Shown here: positions 14,901 through 24,468 of the stretch, one piece after another
Numbering within the stretch: position 1 is the stretch's first letter
Layout of the letters: every line of letters begins with the position of its first letter
DNA from: Juglans regia
Lineage: Eukaryota; Streptophyta; Magnoliopsida; Fagales; Juglandaceae
Assembly (NCBI RefSeq): GCF_001411555.2
Contig: NC_049904.1
Coordinates: 28,037,370 to 28,101,369, forward strand
DNA length: 64,000 bases
Reading direction: 5' to 3'
Made by a program: the position numbers and the translations under genes
Notes under the pieces: model-generated
The model's database searches: none
Told to the model about the DNA's origin: nothing
What the model saw: the letters and a program-made list of their open reading frames with translations, nothing else

Positions 14901-15519
14901 GATCATTTACGAAGATTTTCAATCAATATCAACATTACTGATGTATATACGTCCTCCTGCAGTGGATATATGGCTCCCGAGTATGCAATGCACGGACACT
15001 TTTCAGTGAAGTCCGATGTCTTTAGCTATGGCGTGTTAGTTTTGGAGATGGTGTGTGGGCGAAAGAACAATTATTTCCAAAATGGGGAGAATATGGAGAA
15101 TCTTCTTAGCCATGTAAGCGTTACAATGTATTTTTTTCAAGTATATTTCCCTTTTGCAATAAACCGATTTTCTCTGTAATATATATTGTCTCTACCTCTG
15201 TAATATTATCTTACAGGCATGGAAAAACTGGAGAGAAGGAACAGCTTCAAATCTTATAGATTCAACATTGAGGGTTGGTTCAATGACCGAAATAATGCGA
15301 TGCATCCACATAGGATTGCTATGTGTTCAAGAGAACGTAGCTGAGAGACCGACAATGGCTTCAGTCCTCCTAATGCTTACTAGTTACTCTATGGCTCTGT
15401 CCATTCCCTCACGACCTGCATTCTTAATGCAAAGCATCGTTGAATCAGACATGTCGTCAGACCGATCATTCCAAGCTTCAGAAAATGAGGCTTCAATGAC
15501 TGATCCTTATCCTCGTTAA
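11966..15519 (+). CDS. CRK-B, cysteine-rich receptor-like protein kinase (DUF26), intact, 7 exons
   Basis: Exons: 11966-12767, 13656-13781, 14045-14166, 14281-14491, 14606-14843, 14963-15113 and 15217-15519. All have GT..AG introns and joined phases give 650 residues, typical for the family. Residues 1-26 form a signal peptide ending AFA before QRDPYV. The two DUF26 (gnk2) domains carry C87-X8-C96-X2-C99 and C201-X8-C210-X2-C213. The membrane helix is about 276-298, followed by the basic RMRKQRKK. The kinase has the P-loop GQGGFG (341-346), Lys362 (AVKRL), HRDLKTSN (Asp459), DFG (Asp477) and MAPEYA (503-508); it is an RD kinase expected to be active. I chose the ATG at 11966 because it directly precedes the signal peptide and is kept in all copies; an upstream in-frame ATG at 11912 would bury the signal peptide. 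The reading frame runs on past the exon 1 donor to 12964, but this is intronic. Expected role: plasma-membrane receptor kinase in defence or stress signalling; no ligand can be inferred. Confidence 0.92.
12968..13160. repeat. MITE-like insertion in intron 1 of CRK-B
   Basis: About 190 bp starting near GAGTTATTAGGAAAAATC and ending near GATGATAGTATAGTTT. It is present in intron 1 of CRK-B and CRK-C (38858-39060) and absent from CRK-A (about 470) and CRK-D (about 6930 bp lower in the array, near 56935), where the flanks run together. It is AT-rich and non-coding. Ends are approximate and the family is unknown. Confidence 0.6.
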
Positions 15520-16054
15520 TCCTTGATCGATCATGCCTTCGGAAAAGAAGATTGATCAATATTTGTTCATTTGTAGCTTGTAGTTATATGCTACGTACGT
15601 TCGTACAAGCTTAATTGAGATGTACGTACATACGTCAAATAAGAGATGTAGATCGAGGCACCTCTGTCGAAGCTTCAACAGATGCATGAGGACTCAATTA
15701 TTGTTTTTTAGCTATATATCCTCGTTAGTATTTTATAGGAGTTGTAATTTAGAGCACAACTGATCATATATTCGACACTTCTATGATTTGGATACTTGAT
15801 ATTTCAAAAAAGGCACCTGCACGACGATTCTGATCAATGGTTGTGACCTTTAATTGCATGGTTACAATTAAGCGCGTAAACATTGTTAGATCGATCAATG
15901 CATTTTAATGTAGTCGGACAGGCGCAATATTCTCTTTGGAGCAGTAATGGAACAAACGTTTGTGCATGCAATGTACTCATGATATCAATCGCGCGCAGTT
16001 GATGAAGAGAGAGTGTTTTCTACTGCATGTCGAACAAGTGCACATGGATGTATT

Positions 16055-16085
<31 letters not shown>

Positions 16086-16939
16086 GGAATAATTCTATTT
16101 GAAATATTTACTCTACACACAATCCAAATGATGTCATAATTTAATTTGAAAGGTAATTTAAAAAAAAAAAATTTATCATCCTCTAAATCACACACGATGT
16201 GATTTTGTCATTTTTGTTCTTCTATTTATGTACACATCATTCTATATAAACACACAAATATTGATTTGTGTGTTTAAATAGAATGACAAAAATGATAAAT
16301 CGCATGTTGGTGTATCGTGTAGGGAATGATAAGTAATATTTCTCATTTTAAAATTTGAATAATTTAAATCAAATTATGTTATGTGGATGGTGTGTTGTGT
16401 AAAAGCTTTCAAATAACACTACATATTGATCATATATATTTTTTGACATATATATATTTGTCGAATTACTGATCAATTTTTGTATCAGTCATCATAACCA
16501 GAGTTTTAAATACCATGCCGTCCAAGCTGTATTTATCGTGCCGGGGTAGTGACCAGTACATGGAATGTATGTGTTTCGTACTGGGTCATTGTAATTTTCA
16601 TTCCAATTCTCATATCTAAAGATTATTTTTTTAGCTCTTTTTAATCCCCTTAATTTTCTCGATGACTAAGAATCAAATCCATACTCCCCCTTTTTTCCCA
16701 GATCTTTCATTTGCCAATTTTTCTTCTATGTTTTATTGCATCTCAGAAATGCTCAAAAACAAAATACGCCATGGTTACTGTAAGCATTCTCTGACTAGTG
16801 TAACTGGAGATGCTATGTGCATAACATATCTCATATTATTGATTACTAGGTTCTACATATATGATACCATAATGGACTATCGAAATTTCTACTATTCTCC
16901 CCATTTAGATTGCTATCTTGATGGTACTGCCCTTTGTAG
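15520..16939. other. 3' flank of CRK-B and spacer before the CRK relic
   Basis: 15520-16000 is the shared CRK 3' flank. 16055-16085 is a (TA)n run. 16090-16440 is AT-rich and includes two near-complementary stretches around ATTCTATATAAACACACAAATA and TGTGTGTTTAAATAGAATGAC (about 16235-16290), which could fold. 16500-16630 holds a sequence (ACCATGCCGTCC ... GTGCCGGGGTAGTGACCAGT) repeated at 42888-42960. The same order recurs after CRK-C (42350-43320), so this is part of the duplicon. No gene is called; the small frames here are not conserved between the two copies. Confidence 0.55.
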
Positions 16940-17539
16940 TGGTTACATGTCTGCAGAGTAAGCTATGCATGGACGATATTCTGTGAAGTCTGACATTTTT
17001 AGCTTTGGAGTCTTGGTTGTAGAGATCATAAGTGTCAAGAAGAACAATGGTTTCTATCAATCCGAACATGTTGAGGACCTCTTGAGTTTTGTGAGTATTG
17101 GATTAATGTTTTATTTATGAATTGCCATCAGACAAATAATCATATCGAGGTGGAGGCCTTTGAAGCAAGGAAAAGGGAATAAATGGTTTTGAATGAATTA
17201 TTGCAGTCTTGGAAGCAATGGATAAACAGAACACCCTTGGAATTGCTGGATCCCACATTGAGACATTCTTATTCAAGAAATGAAGTGATTCGGTGCGTCC
17301 ATATGGGCTTATTATGCGTTCAGGAAGATCCCTTAAACCGACCTACAATGGCAACAATTGCTCTTATGCTCAACAGTTACTCTGTTATGCTTCCATTACC
17401 TCAGTAGCCAGCACTTTTACATTAAAGCATCGTAATGCCAAACAGGCCAACACAGGAGCTGGAGTCTGATCAATCTCCAGGTCAATCGATTGCTTGGTCA
17501 ATAAATGAAGCATCATTCACTGAAATACACCCTCGATAA
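16940..17539 (+). pseudogene. CRK relic 1: last two kinase exons only
   Basis: Two exons of a second CRK subtype. Exon 16940-17090 is 151 bp, exactly the size of exon 6 in the intact CRKs; it reads [33 protein letters not shown]. Exon 7 begins at 17217 and reads SWKQWINRTPLELLDPTLRHSYSRNEVIRCVHMGLLCVQEDPLNRPTMA.... The original end, TEIHPR-stop, is at 17537-17539. In-frame stops occur at 16959-16961 (TAA), 17405-17407 (TAG) and again after LLH at about 17426. Exons 1-5 are not found upstream. It is dead, and related to but clearly distinct from CRK-A to D. A sister relic lies at 43322-45503. Confidence 0.85.
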
Positions 17540-18545
17540 TGTGAGACTGGACAAGGTTTTCTCCAAAATCAATACACAATAGTGAGTGGCGGAACGTGTG
17601 CTCTAATTTGAATATAGCTCTTGTTTTGGCGGTAGTCAATCTCACTGATCAAGTTCCCTGTGCTCTAGTTTGCATATAGCTCTTGTTTGTTGATGGGATT
17701 GTCAATAATCAACCGCACTAATAAGTTCCCTGTGGCAGCTATTTAGTTCTAATATTAGTACAAATTACAAACTTGGGATGTATGAATTGCAATTCTTACC
17801 CTTCAGAAAAATTTAATTGTTGGGTGTAAGATCACTCGTATCATATTTTCTCTTTCTTATTACTTCTCTTCTTCTCTCTATGATCTTTTTTGTTTCCCGA
17901 ATAGGTTATGTATTGAAAAATGCTTAGTCTAGAAAGAAATTCAATAAAAATAAACTTATAAATTAATGTGCTTGATATGGCACTTCTGATTGTAAACTAG
18001 ATCTGACATCTTACATTGAGCTATATTAGTTTGCAAATATGCTTTTGTAAAATCCCTTTATATATCTAGAAAAATTCTATTCATAAGTCTCACGCACAAC
18101 TCTTTTTGTTATTTTTTTTAATTTTTTTCTCTTTTTAAATGTGTGGTATATGGATAATGAGTATAGTGTATGATGTGTGGCTTATGAATGACAAAGCTCA
18201 TATATCTAAATAACATTATTATTAGGTAATAAAAACCTTTTGTGATAATGGGCTGATCTTTACAAAGGTTATGATCCCTATTGTAGCCTTGTATGTGGCT
18301 AATGTGCTTGTAGTCAGGACATGGACACATGTTCTGTTATGGGCTCAAAACCTAAATCTTTAGGGAGTTGGTATAACTTAAGCCTATGCATTATATTAAA
18401 AAAAAAAATTGCCAGTGGTCTCATCTTAGTCAGGAAAATGAGCATTGCTATACAACCTTCTCACTGTAGCATAACCTCCACACACCGCCTACGTGTGATT
18501 TTTTTTTTTCAAAAAGTAAATGTGCGTTTTTAATCTATATCATGT
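17540..18545. other. AT-rich spacer of the duplicon
   Basis: No gene is seen. 17540-17860 and 18215-18400 align with 45504-45830 and 45880-46080 (landmarks: AAGTTCCCTGTG, GATAATGGGCTGATCTTTA, GTCAGGACATGGACA). About 340 bp in the middle (17880-18215) is not matched in the other copy, which has a short (TA)n tract there instead. The match ends near 18480, where the CACTA-type remnant begins. Confidence 0.55.
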
Positions 18546-21517
18546 ATAGTATCAAATATAACTTATACAGTAAAGTATAATGAAATATATAGTATGATAT
18601 ATATTAGTTAAGTATAAACTCATAACATATGGTACTATATATTATATATATATAAATATATATATTACAACCTCATATATAACATTTTGATAGTAAAGTA
18701 TTATGATATATTACTATTATATTACAATAAAATATATATAAGTTATTATGTTTTCATTTAAAGTATTATACTATCATAATATATATTATAATATTACATA
18801 TATATTACACTATATATAATCTACTATAATATTATATATATTATATTAATTTATAGGATTATAAATATAATATACATTTAATATAAATTTTTACTAAATT
18901 TAAAACAAATACCGTTCAAACGTTAAATAGTTCGAATAGTAGTTTAAAACCGTTCAAATCGTCAAATATAACTTTCGAATGGTTATGCATATATAAGTTA
19001 TCACGGATAAAATTTTCTCTCACGCCGTCGTCTCCACCGTTCGAAAATGAGAGAAAACGTTTGAACGCCCATCAATCGCCACCGTCTGCCGTCGTAATCA
19101 GCACCTACGTCAAACACACTTCCTCCCACGTAAAGGTATGCATTTTAAAAGTTATTTTACTGTTTATTTTATGATTTTATGGTTTTTTCTAGAAAAATTA
19201 TATTTTTTCATCAATAGTCACTGTAGAACACCATAAATCTATCGTAAGATGTTTAGAAATGATGAGTAGTATGTGTTTTGTCGAAGAAACCACGGAATCA
19301 ATGCATTTTTGGATGTTTTCATGGCCACTGAGTTGACTCAGCCTTGGCCGAGCTCGATCTGGTTTCTGTTCGAACGATTTAACCATCACGTTCGAACAAT
19401 TTTAAAACGTTCGAACGATTTTCAGTGTCCATTCGACCATATCTTTAATCGTTCGAACGCTTTATATTAAATTCGAACCATTTACTTTATATTAGCTTAT
19501 TAAATTGTTTTCATCGTTTCATTGAATTGTTTTATCGATTAATTTATTAAATTGCTATTAGTATATAATTTTATAAATCTTTTCGTCGTAATTAGATTTT
19601 ATCACTAATGTTGAATATATATTTTATTTTTAAAATTTCAGGTTCATAATAATGTCTTATAGAGGCCGTAAACTTGGTAGATTAGGGGAACCTTCCATCC
19701 AAACAGTTCGAGAGTAGATTGTTTTACTTCAGCGATAAGTAAAACTGATTGATTTTGTGGCTCTTATATGGGAGGGTCATTCCCTCCCCCCATCAATATT
19801 CAATGATCTTGGTTGGGCACCAATCTTAGATCAGAGAGAAGAATGAATGAAGCTCATTTCCTACATTGAGATCGTTACTGAGTTCTATAAAGAACTCGGT
19901 GGTGCCAACCCAGACGATGGAGGGGCATACAAGATTTGTGTCCGAAGAGCTCATGTTATATTTTCAGTGGATAGCCTCGCTGCATATCTGGGTATTCCTA
20001 GGCTTCTTGATGTCTATCCAAACCTGTCGCTTAGAGAGTTTGATCCTTCAGGTAATGCAGAGTTGTCTCAGGACGAGGGACCGATTTACACAATTGAGAT
20101 CGATACACTTGCTGATCATGAGGTCAGAGACTTGATTGTTGGTCTAGATGCTCCAGTCTATAATGGGATGAAGAGTATTAGGCAGGCAGATGTATCTTCT
20201 TTCTTCAAGATCATGAATTTGATCATCGCCAACAATATTGACCCTCAGTAGCACAAGACTTAGGTCGGCATGGATCGAGCAAGATTTATGAAACAGGTCG
20301 CTCGTGGCATCTTGATCGACCTCGTGGGTTATATATTTGAGAGGATCCGATCAGAGGCACGGTTCATTACGACAGATATACTGTCGTTTGAGATCCTCAT
20401 CACTCAATTTTTGCTACATGTCGAGCGTTCCCAGGATCCGATGGGACAAATCAATAGCACCACCTTATCACGGAGTACAGGACACTCCAGATTTCATTGT
20501 TGTGGAGTTGTTCCTGACAGGGCTGAGATTCAGAGAGATGCACAGCCAGGAGATATTAGAGTATCGGCTGGTAAGACATCTGCATAGACCATGGCATCAC
20601 ACACATCTACTTGCAAGGAGATGACCGACATATTGGTTGCTGAGATCGTCGCAAGCACATCAACAGTGATTAATGCAGTGCATACTGCCATGTCTGAGCT
20701 GCGTACAGAGATTATGGCTATCGTCTCTGGGTTACGTACAGAGGTTAATGAGTTACGTATAGAGATTAATGTCAATAATGCAACTCAGGTCACGCTTAGT
20801 ATTCGACTGGCACAGGTAAATATACAATTAGCTGCAGTCGAGGATGTGTGTAGAGACCTCACATCACAGTAGTTTCTATTTTTTATTTATATATTTTTTT
20901 TGTTATAATTATGGACAGTATGTATGGTGTTTTGATAATTTTCTTTATTTGTAAATTAAATATTTTATCTTTTCTGGAATAATTATTGATTTATATTATG
21001 TGGTGTATGGTTAATAATATTTATTTAACTAAAAATTTTATTTAACATAAAAGAAATCATTAAAATATTTTTAAATTAATTACATAAAATTAATTAATGA
21101 ATTTGTATATATGATATATATTTTTTATATTTTGAGTTTCGTACCGAGATTAATATTATACATTCGAATGTATAAATGTGGTGCTTGAATATATTATAAC
21201 TAAATATATTCCGTTCGAAAGGTTTAGAAACCTTCCCACTAGGTTTTGCCAACAAATATTTTTTATTCGAACACAACAAATTATTTTTCGAATGGTTGTG
21301 AACTTTCCCTCCAAGATTTTACTGTTCGAATGTGTTTTTTATCGTTGGAAAGGGAAAAACTTTTTGAGTTGATTTAATTCATCACAGAAAAAACTGTTCT
21401 AACGGTTATTTGACCGTTCGAACGATTTTGTAAAGTCATCAATTTTTTGTGAAAAAATTTTACAATTTTTTTCGTCCCTTAATAATTTCATCCGAAAAGC
21501 TCAAATTTGTTGTAGTG
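18546..21517 (+). mobile_element. CACTA-type DNA transposon remnant, copy 1 (5' end missing)
   Basis: The right end, at 21517, reads CTCAAATTTGTTGTAGTG, the reverse complement of a CACTA terminal repeat (CACTACAACAAATTTGAG). Just inside it and on the other side of the gene lie many copies of a short palindromic motif around CGTTCGAACG or ACCGTTCGAACG (for example 18915-18980, 19370-19480, 21270-21425), as expected for the subterminal repeats to which CACTA transposases bind. The left part (18546-18880) is AT-rich TATATA sequence. No matching CACTA start is found, so the 5' end is lost. The element shares its full length with 50460-53418. No TNP2-type transposase is recognised; the one gene inside is described separately. 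Confidence 0.65.
19652..20872 (+). pseudogene. Transposon-borne ORF with putative plant transposon-protein domain, copy 1
   Basis: The ATG at 19652 (MSYRGRKLGRLGEPS) follows a splice-acceptor-like TTTCAG. The protein is broken by stops at about 19715, 19737 and 19845, then open from 19847: YIEIVTEFYKEL...YKICVRRAHVIFSVDSLAAYLGIPRLLDVYP..., and on to NLIIANNID (20251 stop). A further open stretch (20270-20587) and a heptad-rich tail (20591-20872: ITSELRTEI-like repeats, likely coiled coil) complete it. The 'V.G..V.FS...I..YLG.P' pattern resembles the 'putative plant transposon protein' domain often found in plant repetitive ORFs. The function is unknown. The paralogue at 51532-52757 keeps the same order, which supports one original protein. 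I am moderately sure of the resemblance and not of any function. Confidence 0.55.
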
Positions 21518-21525
21518 TACCATCC

Positions 21526-21840
21526 GTCAAGTAATCCGGGTGAGTTGAGAGAAGGTCAAGATATGGGCCAAGTAATTCAATTTCACCCTTTTAATGGTTT
21601 TTTCTTGTACATACGTATTTTCCAAACATACTAACGCAAAGTGTAATTTCAACATTCGGAGATGTCGCCCTTTGTTACAACCATGCCCTACCTTCAGTCA
21701 AGTAATCCGAAGGAGTTTAGAGGGGTTCAAGATACGTTCCAAGTAGTACCCTTTCACGGTTTAACAAAGTTCTATTGTACGTTCGTACTATCGAGTCTTT
21801 CTAACATACTAGAAAATTTCAACATTCGGCTATGCACCAT
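21526..21840 (+). repeat. Two imperfect tandem repeats of about 140-170 bp
   Basis: TCAAGTAATCCGGGTGAGTTGAGAG...(about 21528)...TTTCAACATTCGG (21659) is repeated as TCAAGTAATCCGAAGGAGTTTAGAG (about 21697)...TTTCAACATTCGG (21831). Both units share the core 'CAAGATA' then 'CCAAGTA' and a CATACTA near the end. It lies between the CACTA end and the FAR1-related pseudogene. No coding role is visible. Confidence 0.65.
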
Positions 21841-21959
21841 GCGGACCAAGTTAGCCCTACCCATTTTGCACCATGCCAATGAAGATAAAGGCATATAGGA
21901 GTCCAAAGTATGTGACAATTGGCTGCACGCAGCGGCAGGTACTAATCTAGTCACAGTAA

Positions 21960-22920
21960 TCTATCAAAGCCACGATCAACAAGTAAAACGGATTGTAAGG
22001 TAAAGATAAATGCTCACTTGGTGAATGAGATATGGGTGGTGACCATCGTTGATCTACTTCACAATCATAATACTGTCAGTCCACAAAAGTCTAGATTTTT
22101 TAGATCTCACAAATGTTCAGATGAATATAGTCAGATTATGCTTGACTTGAATGACAGAATGAGTATTCGGAAAAATAAAAATTTTCAAGCACTAGTGACT
22201 GACACGGGGGGTTTGAGAATTTAGAATTTCAATAAAAAAAATTGTCGCAATTTTATTGACAAAACCAGACACTTAAGGTTGGGTAAAGGAGGTGGTGAAA
22301 CACTAAATGACTATTTTAAGAGAATTATGGAAATGAATTATGGCTTTGTGTCTGTCGTGGATGTGGATGACGAGTGCAGAGTAAGGAATGTGTTTTGGTG
22401 CGACACACGAAGTCAAGCGATGTACGAGTATTTTGAAAATGTTATCACGTTCAATACGACATACCTAACAAATAGGTACAGGATGCCATTTGCTCCCTTT
22501 GTTGGTGTCAACCATCATGGACAGTCCATATTGTTAGGGGCAGACTTGATACAAGCGAGGACACAACTATTTTTGTGTGATTGTTGAAGGCATGGTTGTA
22601 GTGCATGAATGGACAGACACTCAAATCCATCATAACAGACCAAGACCGAGCAATGAAAAGTGTTATTGTCATTGTATTCCCAAATAATCTTCATAGATAT
22701 TGTCTATGACATATAATGAGGAAATTGCCCTATAAATTAGGATCGCATTCGAAATTCAACACAGAGTTGAAGACTTCCATTCAGAGTGCACTCTATGATA
22801 CACAGACTAGCGAATAATTTGAAGAGAAATTGGGACACCTATTTCATAAGTATGACCTTGCTAATAATGCATTGCTACAGTGTATCAGAGCAACAAAATT
22901 CAACTAAATTAGGGATCCTT
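21960..22920 (+). pseudogene. FAR1-related (FRS) / MULE-transposase-like pseudogene
   Basis: From about 21975 the sequence reads as a FAR1-type N-terminal zinc region (RTDCKVKINAHLVNEIWVVTIVDLLHNHNTVSP). After a disrupted stretch it continues as GKGGGETLNDYFKRIMEMNYGFVSVVDVDDECRVRNVFWCDTRSQAMYEYF (22279-22440) and VITFNTTYLTNRYRMPFAPFVGVNHHGQSILLGA, the MULE-type transposase core of FAR1-RELATED SEQUENCE proteins. The usual first catalytic-type Asp (ITFDTTY) is Asn here. After 22587 the frame breaks, but remnants such as IITDQDRAM (about 22630) and IHRLANNLKRNWDTYF can still be followed to about 22900. FRS proteins are domesticated transposase-derived transcription factors of light signalling. 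This copy has several stops and frameshifts and is dead. Confidence 0.82.
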
Positions 22921-22989
22921 ATAGGGCTCAATGAGAGAGACAAAGAGCACGGTGAGAGATCTAGAGGGCTCAGTGAGAGAGAGAGAGAG

Positions 22990-23570
22990 AGAGGTGCTCA
23001 AACAGTACAATGCAGAGAAGGAAGGAGCACCACAAGTTGAAAACAGAAGGAAAGCCTCCTCTGGTTGAACACCAAAAATCAGATCCGAAGTGGGGGGCTT
23101 CGGGTTTTGTCGTTTGGGTAAGGGAGAAGGGGAGGGACCTGAGCAGAGAATGGAGAGTGAGGGTGGGGGTGCTGCGTAGAGAAGAGAAAGCAGGTGGGGG
23201 GTTTCATATGGGTGAGGGAGAAGAGGAGTGGTTGCGTAGAGAAGGAAGAGTGAGGGTGGGGGTGCTGTGTAGAGAATGGAGAGTGGGTGGGAGGTTTCAT
23301 CTAGGTGAGGGAGAAGGGGAGGGGCTGAGCAGAGAAGGGAGAGTGAGGGATTCAATGGTCTTCGTTTGGGTGGTGGTGCTGCGTAGAGAAGAAAGAGTGG
23401 GCAAGTTTGGGTGGGTGAGGATTCAGGGCTTTAGTTTAGGTTTTCATTTGGGAGGGGTTGCATAGAGCAAAGGAGGGAGAGTGAGGTCTTTGTCTAGGAA
23501 AGGTAGAGCAGAGAAGGGAGGTCTTCATCTTGGGGGGGCTATGCAGAAAAGGGAGTGAGGGAGAAAGGCA
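22990..23570. repeat. GA-rich minisatellite-like array, copy 1
   Basis: Purine-rich imperfect repeats built from GTGGTTGCGTAGAGAAGG, 'GAGTGAGGGTGGGGGTGCT' and GGTGAGGGAGAAGG units of roughly 50-65 bp. A (GA)n run lies at 22976-22992. Long frames on both strands here are by-products of the low-complexity composition. The whole block, with flanks, recurs at 26100-26690. Confidence 0.7.
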
Positions 23571-23975
23571 AATCATGACGTGGCGATAAAACGGGTTGAG
23601 GAGTAGGCAGGTGTGTTGTGTGTGATAGGTAGACCGGAAGTTTAGTAGAATTTGTAGGAAAATTTCCTGAGGCCTAATATCCTCAAAATTAGTTCCACGA
23701 CTTACTACCCTCCACGTGACTATATGGACACAGTACTCTTTCTTCTATATTTTTAAAAAGAGAGCTGATATTTACAAGTAATAATTATGTAGCGCACGTA
23801 AGTGTCGATATATTTCTTTTCAAAAAATAGTAAATATTAAATTTATGTAAAAAAATTAATTTTTTAATAATAAATTTATTAGTTTTGTCCTTTCTAAAAC
23901 CCAAGAGGTACTTGGCTTTATCTTATCTTGGTGTGAAGAAAAAAAGAGAAGAGAAAACTCATAATGCCTTCGCTA

Positions 23976-24468
23976 TAGGGCCGGCTCAATGGTAAGGCAA
24001 TTTAGGCCGTTGCCTAAGGCCCCAATCTTATATAAGGCCCCTAAAAATAAAAATGTGATTTTTTTTAAAAAAAAATTTTGAAAAAAATTAAAAATTAAAA
24101 ACTATTTCATTAAATAAAATTTTAAATAATTTTTATAGTTTTTAATATGTGCAAGACCCTATAATACTAAATTTAATATTTAATACAATGATTTTTTTAA
24201 TAAGCAATACAATAAGTTATTTATATTTTAAATAATGTTTTTAAGATCTTGCTAAATTGAGGCACAAAATTTTTATTGAGGCCCCATTTTAAGATGTTGT
24301 TATAAATATAAATTCACAAAAACTGTATTTAAAGATTTTAAATAAAATCTCATTTTATTGAAAATTTTGAAAATATTCCACATAATAATTTATATTTTAT
24401 TATATTATAATTACGAATGACACGCTTAAATTTTGCCTTAGGCCTCAACTTGTATCGAGCCGCCCCTG
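23976..24468. mobile_element. hAT-like non-autonomous element with 8-bp target duplication
   Basis: A 493-bp insert with terminal inverted repeats TAGGGCCGGCTC and (reverse complement of the right end) CAGGGGCGGCTC. It is flanked by CTTCGCTA (23968-23975) and CTTCACTA (24469-24476), an 8-bp duplication with one difference, the size made by hAT transposases. The empty site is visible in three other copies of the block (for example CTTCACTAATACG at 27050 and CTTCGCTAATACG at 53702). The interior is AT-rich and non-coding, with subterminal 'AAGGCCCC' and 'GAGGCCCC' stretches. Confidence 0.85.

Noticed and set aside
16020..16090. TA-rich stretch as a regulatory or origin-like element
   Set aside because: It is a simple (TA)n microsatellite of different length in the CRK-C copy; similar tracts lie at 40386-40422, 49922-49955 and 58222-58253.
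22909..23465. Long overlapping frames on both strands (148-151 codons)
   Set aside because: They come from purine-rich low-complexity repeats that lack stops in several frames. The duplicate at 26108-26619 does not keep the same protein.
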